A program made the position numbers and the translations under genes. DNA of 64,000 nucleotides. It comes from Blastococcus saxobsidens DD2. GTDB taxonomy: Bacteria > Actinomycetota > Actinomycetes > Mycobacteriales > Geodermatophilaceae. Shown in pieces: positions 7,763 to 16,118 of the stretch. Every line of letters starts with the position of its first letter. Position 1 is the stretch's first letter. The stretch is from positions 3,513,541 to 3,577,540 of the forward strand of contig NC_016943.1 in the NCBI RefSeq assembly GCF_000284015.1. Reading direction: 5' to 3'. The notes under the pieces are model-generated. The model was not told the DNA's origin and searched no databases. It saw nothing but the letters and a program-made list of their open reading frames with translations.

Positions 7763-8355
7763 CGGAAGGAGCCGGCCACCGCGTCGAACAGAGCGGTGAG
7801 CGGTTCCAGCAGCTGCAGCTGGGGCGTGGCGAACGTCAGCAGGACGAACCCTCCACCGGCGATCGGATAGCGGTACTGCAGCACTTCGGTCTCCACGGCC
7901 TCGGTCGTACCGGGAACGGTCGCGGTGCGTCGGCGCCGCACCCGCGGTACGAGACCGGACATCAGTTCCAGCACCTCCGCGTCGCCCGCGCCGGCCGTCG
8001 CGAGGAACGCGGCCAGCCCCCCGTCGGTGCCCGCCCCCACCTGCCGCGAAGAGACCACGTCGACCACCATCGAACAGGCGATCGGCAGTCCCCCGCTCTG
8101 CAGCAGGGACAGGTAGATCTCGACCGCGTACTCCCGCGTGTGGGACTCCACGGTGTCGTGCAGGAGACGGACCACCTGCGGGTAGAGGGAGTGCCGGTCG
8201 GGCCGGCCCCTGGTCACCACCCGGGCGATCTGCCGGACGTCGTCCTCGCAGTGGGCCCGGTCGTCCACCCGCACCCGCGCCCAGTCGTTCGGCACGAGGA
8301 AGGTGAAGTCCCTCGGGGCAACCCCCGCGGCCGCCTGCGACACGTGCGCCGTCAC
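7750..8355 (-). CDS. Hypothetical protein of a T7SS-type cassette
   Basis: A 201-residue protein beginning MTAHVSQAA and containing FTFLVPNDWARVRV, a beta-strand/tryptophan start reminiscent of PsbP/LpqN-like proteins, then helices (about 45-95) and a beta-rich end (YRYPIAGGGFVLLTFATPQ). There is no signal peptide. Its stop overlaps the start of the next gene, and it lies 61 bases downstream of the large WXG-type protein, so all four genes probably form one transcript. Function is unknown; the position suits a cognate partner or immunity factor. Confidence 0.7.
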   Translation of the reverse strand: MTAHVSQAAAGVAPRDFTFLVPNDWARVRVDDRAHCEDDVRQIARVVTRGRPDRHSLYPQVVRLLHDTVESHTREYAVEIYLSLLQSGGLPIACSMVVDVVSSRQVGAGTDGGLAAFLATAGAGDAEVLELMSGLVPRVRRRRTATVPGTTEAVETEVLQYRYPIAGGGFVLLTFATPQLQLLEPLTALFDAVAGSFRWLP

Positions 8356-8416
8356 AGCGCAGCCCGCCGCAGAGCCCGCCTGCCGGCCAGGAGCACGAGC
8401 CGCGGATCGGAGCCGT

Positions 8417-9676
8417 TCACCGGTCGCGGGAGACCGGCGGACGCGGCGGTCCCTCCGGGATGGTCAGCTGTGCACTGCTCACGCCCAGACCTGCGACGCC
8501 CGACACCTGCGCCCCGGTGTCCGCGTAGCGCGCCCGCCGTAGGGCCGCCGCGACCTCGGGAAGGCAGTCGGTGCCGGCCGGGAACTCCGGCGCCCTGCCG
8601 GTCGCGGGGGGCGTGTGGATCGACGACGGGCGGTACGCCGAGGCCCACTCCGACCTGGTGGGCCAGCAGCCCGAGCCGCTGACGGCACGAGTGGTGTTCG
8701 CCTTCGCCGGCCGGCCCCCTCCGGTGACGCGGCCGGTGAGGGCGATCCGGTCCGCCTGCCGCGGGCTCGCGCCCCGGGCGCGCTGCGACCGGATGAACGC
8801 CGGCCTCGCGAGGCCTCGGGCACCCTGTCGCACGGCCTGCCCAGCGAGCACGAACGCGCGCCCCGCGCCGAAGGTCACGACGCTCACGACGCCCAGCAGG
8901 ACGTCGCCCAGCGCGGCACGGCCGTGGAACAGGAGCACCGAGCTGCCGGCGAGGGAGACCAGGCCGAGGACCAGTGCGGCGGCCGCCAGGAGGGCGGCGA
9001 ACGGCTGCAGTGCGGGGATGACGCTCAAGGCCACGGAGAGCACGCCCAGCAGGGCCGACAGATCCCCTGCCCAGCCGGTGATGACGCGCACCGCGTCGAG
9101 GAGGTCGTCCCAGACGTCGTCCTCGAGCCGGTCCCCGCTGTTGACCTCCTCGATCGCGTCGGCGGCGGCGTTCCCGGCCGACCGCCACTCGTCCTCCAGC
9201 TCCCGGAGGTCCGCGCCGGCCGCGTGGATGTCGGCCGTGGCCGCCGCCGCGTCGTCGTGCGCCCGGCTGCCGGCCACGGGATCGGCTTCGCTCAGCGCGG
9301 AGTTGCGCTCCCGGGCCCGCCACGCGGCATCGCGGGCCGCCTCGGCCCGCTTCGCTCTCGCCAGCACGAGATCGGCCTCTGCCTGGATGCCGTCCAGAGT
9401 CGTGGCGTAGCCGGCCAGAGCCGCCGCCGTCCGCTCGTAGCGCTCCCTGGCCTGGACGATCGTGTCGCCGACCTCGGTGGTGCGGTCGCGGAAGGCCCGG
9501 CCGGCCTCGGACTCCCAGACGGTGGTGCTGTCGTGGATCTCGCGCAGGGCGGTGGCCGCCGTGCTGATCGCCGCCGCGGTGGCCGCGTACCGCTGGGCCA
9601 GGCGCGCGATCGCCGCGGGATCGCCGCCGACCGGGTCCGACGGGCGCAGCGGCGTCCAGTCCCGCGGGCGGCTCAC
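8417..9676 (-). CDS. Putative T7SS effector with WXG-like N-terminal domain
   Basis: A 419-residue protein. Residues 1-190 are almost entirely helical and open with RDWTPLRPSDPVGGDP, the pattern of the putative T7SS secretion-signal domain found at the head of actinobacterial polymorphic toxins; a WES turn (54-56) corresponds to the WXG bend. Residues about 200-285 are strongly hydrophobic with two or three possible membrane segments. The remaining 130 residues are a separate C-terminal region (from RSQRARGASPRQ to the end) that I cannot assign to a toxin family. The ATG start overlaps the stop of the small WXG gene (ATGA). It is probably exported by an ESX-type system encoded elsewhere and acts on the envelope or another cell; that role is inferred. 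Confidence 0.75.
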   Translation of the reverse strand: MSRPRDWTPLRPSDPVGGDPAAIARLAQRYAATAAAISTAATALREIHDSTTVWESEAGRAFRDRTTEVGDTIVQARERYERTAAALAGYATTLDGIQAEADLVLARAKRAEAARDAAWRARERNSALSEADPVAGSRAHDDAAAATADIHAAGADLRELEDEWRSAGNAAADAIEEVNSGDRLEDDVWDDLLDAVRVITGWAGDLSALLGVLSVALSVIPALQPFAALLAAAALVLGLVSLAGSSVLLFHGRAALGDVLLGVVSVVTFGAGRAFVLAGQAVRQGARGLARPAFIRSQRARGASPRQADRIALTGRVTGGGRPAKANTTRAVSGSGCWPTRSEWASAYRPSSIHTPPATGRAPEFPAGTDCLPEVAAALRRARYADTGAQVSGVAGLGVSSAQLTIPEGPPRPPVSRDR

Positions 9677-9963
9677 TTCTCCCCCGCCATCGCCGCCACC
9701 AGCTCGGACTCGATCCGCTCGTAGGTGGTCGCGGCGTCCTTCGCGGCCTGCCCGAGCCCCTCGATCATGGTGGCCATCTCGATCCGCCGGCTGTCCCAGC
9801 TGGTCGCGAACTCGTGCAGCCGGTCCCGCAGCCGGTCGTGCGCGATCACGTCGCCACCGACGTCGGCGACGTCCCGTGCCCCCTCGAACTCCTGGTGGAC
9901 GACCAGCAGGGACCGGCCCGCGTCGTGCAGCACGGATGTCTCGACTTCCAGACGGTGGCTCAC
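9673..9963 (-). CDS. WXG100-like small helical protein
   Basis: About 96 residues from a GTG at 9963 (VSHRLEVETSVL); the frame can be extended to a GTG at 10011, giving 112 residues. It is a two-helix hairpin protein of WXG100 size, with the turn provided by SWDSRRIEM near the middle and a helical tail ending VAAMAGEK. WXG100 proteins are secreted as heterodimers with their large partners by type VII systems. It is the first gene of the leftward four-gene cassette and is coupled to the 419-residue protein by an ATGA overlap. Confidence 0.7.
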   Translation of the reverse strand: MSHRLEVETSVLHDAGRSLLVVHQEFEGARDVADVGGDVIAHDRLRDRLHEFATSWDSRRIEMATMIEGLGQAAKDAATTYERIESELVAAMAGEK

Positions 9964-10017
9964 CCGGCGGATGCTAGAGAGAAGCGCACCGGATCCGCTG
10001 CCGTCATCCACAGGCGG

Positions 10018-11052
10018 TCAGCCGGCGGTGCGCGGGCCTTCCCAGAGATCGATACCGCTGTCCACGGCGTGCTGGTCGATCGCGGCCAGCTCGTCGTCGG
10101 AGAAGCCGAGGTTCCCCAGCGCCCCGACGTTCTGCTCCAGCTGCCCGACGCTGCTGGCGCCGACGAGCACCGTCGTCACCTGCTCGTCGCGCAACGCCCA
10201 GGCCAGCGCCATCTGCGCCAGGCTCTGCCCGCGCCGCTGCGCCAGCTCGTCCAGCGCACGGACGTGGCCGAGCGCCTCCTCGGTGAGGAAGTCCGGCGAC
10301 AGCGACTTCCCCTGGCTGGCCCGCGAGCCCTCGGGCACGCCGCCCAGGTACTTGTCGGTGAGCATCCCCTGCGCCAGCGGGGAGAACGCGATGCAGCCGG
10401 CGCCGACGTCGGTCAGGGTGTCCAGCAGACCGTCGCGCTCGATCCAGCGGTTGAGCATCGAGTACGAGGGCTGGTGGATCAGCAGCGGCGTCCCCAGATC
10501 GGCCAGGATCGCCGCGGCCTCGGCGGTGTCCCCGGGCGAGTAGGAGGAGATGCCCGCGTACAGCGCCTTGCCGGAGCGGACGGCGGCGTCCAGCGCCCCC
10601 ATCGTCTCCTCGAGCGGCGTCGTCGGGTCGGGCCGGTGCGAGTAGAAGATGTCGACGTAGTCCAGCCGCATGCGGCGCAGCGACTGGTCCAGGCTCGCGG
10701 TCAGGTACTTCCGCGACCCGCCGCCCTGGCCGTACGGACCGGGCCACATGTCGTAGCCGGCCTTGGTGCTGAGGACCAGCTCGTCCCGGTAGGGCCGGAA
10801 GTCGTCGCCGAGGTGCCGGCCGAAGTTGGTCTCCGCAGACCCGTAGGGCGGTCCGTAGTTGTTGGCCAGGTCGAAGTGGGTGATGCCCAGGTCGAAGGCG
10901 CGGCGCAGGATGTCGCGCTGCCGGTCGAAGGGCACGTCGTCCCCGAAGTTGTGCCACAGCCCCAGGCTGATCACCGGCAGGTCCAGGCCGCTGCGGCCGG
11001 TGCGCCGGTAGGCCATGGAGTCGTAACGGTCGTCGGCTGCGGAGAAGGGCAT
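10018..11052 (-). CDS. Aldo/keto reductase, YghZ-like
   Basis: A 344-residue NADPH-dependent aldo/keto reductase with a (beta/alpha)8 barrel. The catalytic set is visible: D and Y in THFDLANNYGPPYGSAE, K in LVLSTKAGYDMWPGPYG, and H in FYSHRPD. The AETNFGRHL and MWPGPYG signatures place it near YghZ, which reduces L-glyceraldehyde 3-phosphate and methylglyoxal. The start at 11052 (MPFSAADDRYDSMAYRR) follows GGATGGGGG; longer forms are unconvincing. It is a single gene divergent from a small membrane protein. Confidence 0.92.
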   Translation of the reverse strand: MPFSAADDRYDSMAYRRTGRSGLDLPVISLGLWHNFGDDVPFDRQRDILRRAFDLGITHFDLANNYGPPYGSAETNFGRHLGDDFRPYRDELVLSTKAGYDMWPGPYGQGGGSRKYLTASLDQSLRRMRLDYVDIFYSHRPDPTTPLEETMGALDAAVRSGKALYAGISSYSPGDTAEAAAILADLGTPLLIHQPSYSMLNRWIERDGLLDTLTDVGAGCIAFSPLAQGMLTDKYLGGVPEGSRASQGKSLSPDFLTEEALGHVRALDELAQRRGQSLAQMALAWALRDEQVTTVLVGASSVGQLEQNVGALGNLGFSDDELAAIDQHAVDSGIDLWEGPRTAG

Positions 11053-11137
11053 GCCCCCATCCTTTCCGACGCCCGCCGGGCCCGCTGGGTCGCCTAGGCT
11101 GGCCGACGCCCGTCCCGCCGTCCCCCCGGAGTGCCCC

Positions 11138-11296
11138 GTGCTGCTGCGCCTGCTCGGACTGCTGCTGGTCGTCTGGCTCGCGCTCGCCGTCATCGGTGCG
11201 GTGGTCGAGGGCCTGTTCTGGCTGCTGATGATCGGCCTGGTGCTGTTCCTGGCCACGGCTGCGTTCGGCTGGACCAAGAGGAACGACCGGGTCTGA
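11138..11296 (+). CDS. Small hydrophobic membrane protein
   Basis: A 52-residue peptide from a GTG at 11138, preceded by GGAG. It is almost wholly membrane-embedded: residues about 2-20 (LLRLLGLLLVVWLALAVIG) and 24-43 form two helices, ending FGWTKRNDRV with a positive tail. Codons are strictly G/C-ending. I know no function; tiny hydrophobic proteins of this kind are common in this bacterial group. Confidence 0.7.
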   Translation: MLLRLLGLLLVVWLALAVIGAVVEGLFWLLMIGLVLFLATAAFGWTKRNDRV

Positions 11297-11313
11297 CCCC
11301 GGGCGTCGAGCGG

Positions 11314-11487
11314 TCAGTCGCCGTCGGCGTCGCCCGCGGCGCCACCGGCGTACGGCCGCGGATCGGTGCTCCAGCCATCCGCCGGCGGCGGCCCCGGCTC
11401 GGGGTGCTCGGCCACCTGCTCGGCAGGCTCGACCCGGACACCGCCTTCGAGCTGGTCCAGCGCGATGGCGTAGCGGTTCTCCGTCAT
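11314..11487 (-). CDS. Small acidic hypothetical protein
   Basis: A 57-residue protein starting at ATG 11487 (MTENRYAIALDQLEGG) with a GGAGGA ribosome site six bases upstream. The C-terminal half is rich in Pro, Gly, Ala and Asp (PPPADGWSTDPRPYAGG) and looks disordered. It has no membrane segment. Its end faces the end of the small membrane protein gene, 17 bases away. No family is recognised. Confidence 0.6.
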   Translation of the reverse strand: MTENRYAIALDQLEGGVRVEPAEQVAEHPEPGPPPADGWSTDPRPYAGGAAGDADGD

Positions 11488-11599
11488 GAGGCATCCTCCC
11501 GCGCCGGCCGCCGGGCCGTCCAGCCGCCGTCCACCTGCCGGACTGACCGCGACCCCGGGTGGGCGCAGCCGCCAGGCTGGCCGGCTACAACGGCCGAGG

Positions 11600-11845
11600 C
11601 GCGCCCGGGGCGACGAGCTGGCCGTCAAGCAGGTCTGGTGGCGGCAGCTCCTCGACCCGCAGCTGCACCAGCAGCTGCCCCGGCCGGCGATGGTCGACCG
11701 GTTCGAGTGGCACGAGCACGAACCCGAGGTCGGCGGCCCGGTGGACTGGCGGGTCACCGGATCGCCGGCCCTGCGCGGCACGTTCCGCGCCGAGCTCCCG
11801 GCCTGGGCCCTGACGGCCGCGGAGGTGCCGCCCTGCGGCGCATGA
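11600..11845 (+). pseudogene. C-terminal remnant of a glycoside-hydrolase-like gene
   Basis: The frame ending at 11845 has consistent G/C third positions from about 11600 and encodes about 80 residues: ELAVKQVWWRQLLDP, PRPAMVDRFEWHEHEPEV and VDWRVTG, ending AELPAWAL. This looks like the tail of an actinobacterial GH26/beta-mannanase-like protein, where FEW..HE..V.G.VDW occurs near the C-terminus. No credible start codon or N-terminal domain precedes it, so I call it a truncated remnant. The family call rests on memory of the motif. Confidence 0.4.
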
Positions 11846-11961
11846 CCGGACGGCCCTCCCGGCTGCCCACCCCACCGGTGGTGCCGGCAGCAGCGTGACC
11901 TCCCGGGCGGGTGCTCGTTGGCTCAGACCACGACGCACCCTGCTCGCACCGGAGAGGCGCT

Positions 11962-14073
11962 ATGAACCCCCGATCCCCCCGCAGACGTGCCGCGCTGTGC
12001 GCGGTCGGCACCGCCGTCCTCGTCGCCGTGACCACGGCGACCGCACCCGCTGCGCCCGCAGCGGCGACGGGAGGGGAGTTGACGGCCGAGGAGTTCCGGC
12101 CGCAGCTGGTCACCGTCGACACCCCGACCCGCGAGGACAAGCGGCTGCTGCAGACCCTCGGTCTCGACCTGACCGAGCACGCCGGCCACGACTACGTCGA
12201 GGTGGTGCTGCACTCCCCCGCCGACGTCACGGCGCTGCTCGCCGCCGGGCTCTCCTACGCCGTCCGCATCCCCGACCTGCTGGTCCGCGAGGCGGAGAAC
12301 AGCCGGGTCAACGCCGCCTACGCCGCCGCCACGACCACCTCGCCGCTGCCGTCGGGCCGGGACGCCTACCGCACGCTGGCCGACTACGACGCCGACATGG
12401 CCGCACTCGAGCGCGACCACCCCGACCTGGTGGAGCTGATCACGCTGCCCCACCGGTCGCTGGACGGCCGGGAGATCCACGGCGTCGAGATCGGCGCGGA
12501 CGTCCGCGGCCCGGACCGCGGGCTGCCGACGTTCGTGATGCTCGGCGTTCACCACGCGCGCGAGTGGCCCTCCGGCGAGCACGCGATGGAGTTCGCCGTC
12601 GACCTGGTGGAGAACTACGGCAACGACCCGCGGATCACCGACCTGGTGAACCGGTCCCGGGTCGTGGTGGTCCCGGTCGTCAACGTCGACGGCTTCGAGC
12701 TCTCCCGCACCGACGGCGGCCTGGTCGACCTCCGCGAGGTCGACCAGGGCGGCACCGGCACGATCCTCGGCACGCCCGGCAACGCCTACAAGCGGAAGAA
12801 CTGCCGCCTGGTCGACGGTCAGGACACCCCCGACGGCACCTGCCGGGCCGGCAGCCTGACCAGCCCCGGCGGCTACGGCACCGGCGTGGACCTCAACCGC
12901 AACTACGGCGGCTACTGGGGCGGGCCGGGCGCCTCCGACCTGTTCGCTGACCCGACCTACCGGGGCGCGGCGGCGTTCTCGGAGCCGGAGACGCAGAACA
13001 TCCGCGAACTGGTCAGCGGCCGGCACGTGACCACGCTGATCACCAACCACACGTTCTCCAACCTGGTGCTGCGGCCGGGCGGCGTCGCCCCGGACCAGGT
13101 GCCGCCCAGTGAGGGGATCCCGCTCGGCGACCCCTACGACGAGGCCGCGCTCAAGGCGCTCGGTGACGCGATGGCCGCGCAGAACGGCTACACCAGCCAG
13201 CACGCCTGGGAGCTGTACGACACCACCGGCTCCACCGAGGACTGGTCGTACAACGCCACCGGCGGCTTCGGCTACACCTTCGAGATCGGGCCCGACGAGT
13301 TCCACCCGCCGTTTCCCCAGGTGATCGACGAGTACCTCGGCGCCGGCGAGCACGCGGGCAGGGGGAACCGGGAGGCGTACCTCCTGGCGCTGGAGAACGC
13401 GGTGAACCCGGCGACGCACTCCGTCCTCACCGGCAAGGCGCCCGCCGGGGCGACCCTGCGGCTGCGGAAGACCGTCGCCACCCCGACCTGGACAGGGTCG
13501 ATCGAGGACACCCTGGACACGGCCATGACGGTCGGGCCCGACGGCCGGTTCACCTGGCACGTCAACCCCTCGACCCGTCCGGTGGTCAAGGACCGGCAGG
13601 TGGAGACGGTGTCGTCCGAGCCGGTGGCGCAGGAGACGTTCACCGGGACGACGCTGCCGCTGCAGTCGACCGACTCCGAGTTCACCGTCGACCGGGACGC
13701 CGACCTGTTCGAGATCGTGCTCGACTGGCCGACGCCGGACGACATGGACCTCGAGGTGTACCGGAAGAACGCCGACGGCTCGCTGGAGCAGGTGGGCGGC
13801 TCGGGCAACTTCGTCGGGGAGAAGGAGCGGGTGCTGCTGCAGGACCCGGCCCAGGGCACCTACGTGCTCCGGGCGATCAACTTCGCCTCCGTGGCTCCGA
13901 CGTGGACGCTCACCGCGTCGCTGTTCGACGCGGAGTCCTCGTCGGTGCCCGGGCTGGTGGAGAACTGGACGCTGACCTGCGAGGTCGCCGGCCAGGTTCG
14001 GCAGACGGTGCCGGTGGTCGTCGACCGGGGGCAGCAGCTGCGGGTGGACCTCAAGGCCTGTGGCCGGCGCTGA
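11962..14073 (+). CDS. Secreted M14 zinc carboxypeptidase with C-terminal beta domain
   Basis: A 703-residue exported metallopeptidase. A Sec signal (about residues 1-35, ending APAAPAAATG) is followed by a propeptide-like region and an M14 catalytic domain. Zinc ligands are H198 and E201 in HHAREW and H363 in ITNHTFSNLVLRPGG; the catalytic glutamate is E441 in GYTFEIGPDEF. Residues about 500-700 form a beta-rich pre-peptidase-C-like domain (DWPTPDDMDLEVY, QGTYVLRAINF). It probably trims C-terminal residues from extracellular peptides. The ATG at 11962 follows GGAGAGGCG; a GTG at 11911 would add 17 residues without a better signal. It stands alone, ended by a strong hairpin. Confidence 0.94.
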   Translation: MNPRSPRRRAALCAVGTAVLVAVTTATAPAAPAAATGGELTAEEFRPQLVTVDTPTREDKRLLQTLGLDLTEHAGHDYVEVVLHSPADVTALLAAGLSYAVRIPDLLVREAENSRVNAAYAAATTTSPLPSGRDAYRTLADYDADMAALERDHPDLVELITLPHRSLDGREIHGVEIGADVRGPDRGLPTFVMLGVHHAREWPSGEHAMEFAVDLVENYGNDPRITDLVNRSRVVVVPVVNVDGFELSRTDGGLVDLREVDQGGTGTILGTPGNAYKRKNCRLVDGQDTPDGTCRAGSLTSPGGYGTGVDLNRNYGGYWGGPGASDLFADPTYRGAAAFSEPETQNIRELVSGRHVTTLITNHTFSNLVLRPGGVAPDQVPPSEGIPLGDPYDEAALKALGDAMAAQNGYTSQHAWELYDTTGSTEDWSYNATGGFGYTFEIGPDEFHPPFPQVIDEYLGAGEHAGRGNREAYLLALENAVNPATHSVLTGKAPAGATLRLRKTVATPTWTGSIEDTLDTAMTVGPDGRFTWHVNPSTRPVVKDRQVETVSSEPVAQETFTGTTLPLQSTDSEFTVDRDADLFEIVLDWPTPDDMDLEVYRKNADGSLEQVGGSGNFVGEKERVLLQDPAQGTYVLRAINFASVAPTWTLTASLFDAESSSVPGLVENWTLTCEVAGQVRQTVPVVVDRGQQLRVDLKACGRR

Positions 14074-14085
14074 GCGGTACCGGCC

Positions 14086-14122
14086 GAGCGGGGAACGCCG
14101 GGATCTCCGGCGTTCCCCGCTC
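14086..14122. terminator. Strong hairpin terminator between convergent genes
   Basis: A perfect 16-bp stem (14086-14101 with 14107-14122, arm GAGCGGGGAACGCCGG) closes a five-base loop. It lies 12 bases after the carboxypeptidase stop and 11 bases beyond the stop of the leftward glyoxalase-fold gene, so it can serve both. There is no T tract, as usual in this GC range. Confidence 0.8.
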
Positions 14123-14133
14123 GAGCGCGTCGA

Positions 14134-14556
14134 TCAGCCGCCGGCGTCCCGACCGGCGACGTTCACCAGCCAGTTGACGCCGAACCGGTCGACGCACATC
14201 CCGAAGACGTCCCCCCACGGGGCCTTCTCCAGCGGCATGGCGACGCTGCCGCCGTCGGAGAGCCGATCGAACCAGCCCCGGAGCAGTGCCTCGTCATCAC
14301 CGCTGAGCGACATGTTCATGTCCGTGCCGCGCCGGAACTCCATGCTGCGCGGCGTGTCCGAGGCCATGAAGACGACGCCGTGGTCACCACGCAGCTGGGC
14401 GTGCATGACCAGGTCCTTCTCCGCTGGGTCCTGCGCGGCCCCGAACTCCTCGAACGTGGACACGTCGAGGGTCCCGCCGAAGACGGACTGGTAGAACTCC
14501 ATCGCCTGGCGGGCGTCGTCCCGGAAGTTCAGGTACGGGTTCAGCTGGACGGACAT
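14134..14556 (-). CDS. VOC-family protein, PhnB/3-demethylubiquinone methyltransferase-like fold
   Basis: A 140-residue protein of the PhnB-like branch of the vicinal-oxygen-chelate superfamily: VQLNPYLNFRDDARQAMEFYQSVFGG at the start, MHAQLRGDHGVVFMASD in the middle and the ending WGDVFGMCVDRFGVNWLVN. Substrate and activity of these stand-alone proteins are generally unknown. The ATG at 14556 follows AGGAGAC. It is cytoplasmic and not obviously part of an operon; 126 bases with no visible gene separate it from the hydrolase to its right. Confidence 0.88.
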   Translation of the reverse strand: MSVQLNPYLNFRDDARQAMEFYQSVFGGTLDVSTFEEFGAAQDPAEKDLVMHAQLRGDHGVVFMASDTPRSMEFRRGTDMNMSLSGDDEALLRGWFDRLSDGGSVAMPLEKAPWGDVFGMCVDRFGVNWLVNVAGRDAGG

Positions 14557-14682
14557 GGTCGGTCTCCTCGGGTCGTCGCTGGTGCAGGCAGGCGGGCAGG
14601 ACGTCGATCGGTCCCGTGCAGAGGAAGACCGGCGATCGCCGCGGAACTCATCGCCCACCGGCCCGTCCGAGGGCCGGCCGGC

Positions 14683-15261
14683 TCAGCGAGGCGTGGCGGA
14701 GCTCGGGCGGAAGGGCGCGCCGTGGGCGCAGACCACCAGGGTGGCCAGGTCGAGCACCCGCTCACGCTGCTGCCGGAGCTGGTCCCGGTCATGGCTGTAG
14801 GGGTCGTCGGCCGGCCCGTCCTCGGTCCACCACAGGTGCGTGAGTGCGACGACGTCATCCGGGGTGCCGACGAGCGTGGTGATGTCCTGCGGAGTGTGCC
14901 CCGGCGTGGCCAGCAGGCGGATGCTGGGCGCGAGCTGCACACCGTCGGCGGCGCGACGGGTGAACGTGTCCCCGTCGATGACCGACTGGAAGTCGTGCAC
15001 CGGGACCACGGGGAAGAGCGCGACGTTGAGCGTGTGGTCGAGGTGGTGGTGGCTGACGACGACGTCGGTGACGTCCTCGGGCCGCACCCCGAGGTCACGC
15101 AGCGGGCGGAGGATGAGGTCCCGGTCGGCCACCATGCCCGGGTCGACGATCACGACCCGGTCGGCATCCCGGATGAGGCTGACCGTGCCTGCCACCTGCG
15201 GCATGCGCACGTACCCCTCGACCAGGACGTCAACGCGGGCGGTTCTCGACAGGTCGGCCAT
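14683..15261 (-). CDS. Metallo-beta-lactamase-fold hydrolase
   Basis: A 192-residue cytoplasmic MBL-fold protein. The zinc motif is SHHHLDHT, a proper HxHxDH, with IVDPGM upstream and ATPGHTP and VVCAHGAP supplying later histidines. It is shorter than glyoxalase II and lacks its C-terminal domain; the closest style is MBLAC1-like small hydrolases. The substrate is not predictable. The ATG at 15261 (MADLSRTARVDVLVEGYV) begins it. Confidence 0.87.
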   Translation of the reverse strand: MADLSRTARVDVLVEGYVRMPQVAGTVSLIRDADRVVIVDPGMVADRDLILRPLRDLGVRPEDVTDVVVSHHHLDHTLNVALFPVVPVHDFQSVIDGDTFTRRAADGVQLAPSIRLLATPGHTPQDITTLVGTPDDVVALTHLWWTEDGPADDPYSHDRDQLRQQRERVLDLATLVVCAHGAPFRPSSATPR

Positions 15262-15313
15262 GCGGCGGACGCTAGCAACAGAACCGCGCGGAAGCTCCTC
15301 CGGAGCGGTACGG

Positions 15314-15577
15314 CTACGCCACGGCGGGCAGCGCGTCGCCTCGGTGCAGGTCGCTGTACGCCTCGTCGATCGTGGTCTGGCTGAGGACGAACTCGCGCAC
15401 GGATTCACCGCGCACGAGGTATCGCCGGCCGGCGCACTCCGACAGGTCGGCGTCGAACACGGCCGCATCACGGAACCGGAATGCGTTCCAGAGCGGGACG
15501 ACTCCGCCCAGGTCCGCGGCGACGTCCCGGCCCAGCCACCGACTCAAGACGGCGACCTCGTCAACGAACTCACGCAC
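15314..15577 (-). CDS. Hypothetical 87-residue protein
   Basis: A short open frame with strongly G/C-ending codons, starting at ATG 15577 with GGGAG eight bases upstream. The sequence (MREFVDEVAVLSRWLGRDV, RRYLVRGESVREF) is soluble and mixed alpha-beta with no known domain. The codon pattern is the main evidence. It lies just upstream of the hydrolase gene on the same strand. Confidence 0.55.
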   Translation of the reverse strand: MREFVDEVAVLSRWLGRDVAADLGGVVPLWNAFRFRDAAVFDADLSECAGRRYLVRGESVREFVLSQTTIDEAYSDLHRGDALPAVA

Positions 15578-16118
15578 GTCTCGCTCCCTTCACTCCGGTG
15601 GCTCTGCTCGGTAGAGCATGGACGGTGCGCGGCGGCACCGGAATACGCGACGGCCTCGTTCACGAAGTCTTCATGCGCTCGAAACAGACGGACGACCGAG
15701 CGGCTCTGGCGAACCCATGTCAGAGCCTGTGACTTCCGCAGGACTCACATGACGAACCGCCCCAGATCTCCGTGCGGGGTTTCGTCAGGCCGGCCGGTGC
15801 CCAAGGTGCCGTCATGACCCGCACCTTCGTCAGCACCCGGGACAGAACATCTCCCGCGAACCCTGGCAGCGTGCCGTCGTCCGACGCCCTCAGCTGGGCC
15901 GGATGAACTCGGCGGTGTGCCACCGGGGGTCACGTCCCCTGCCGGGTCCCCACAGTGCCCGGTGGTGAGGCTCCGGGAGCCTGTCCCCTGGATCGCCCCG
16001 GCCGTACTCCCTGCGGGGATGCGGAGGAACGGAAGCTCCCCGCTGAGTCGGTCACCCGCATGGGCGCAAGTGGCCGCCAGCGAGCGTCCCCGACCGGGGT
16101 CACTGCATCATCAGCGCC
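15578..16118. other. Intergenic stretch without a recognisable gene
   Basis: About 540 bases with a lower and more irregular G/C third-position pattern than the flanks. Short open frames exist on both strands but none has a ribosome site, coherent codon bias or a recognisable motif. I see no tRNA or clear terminator in it. It may hold the promoters of the flanking genes or eroded coding sequence. Confidence 0.5.

Noticed and set aside
15720-15933. Short minus-strand frames (about 60-67 codons) in the 15.6-16.1 kb gap
   Set aside because: Poor third-position bias, no ribosome site, no homology pattern; treated as non-coding.
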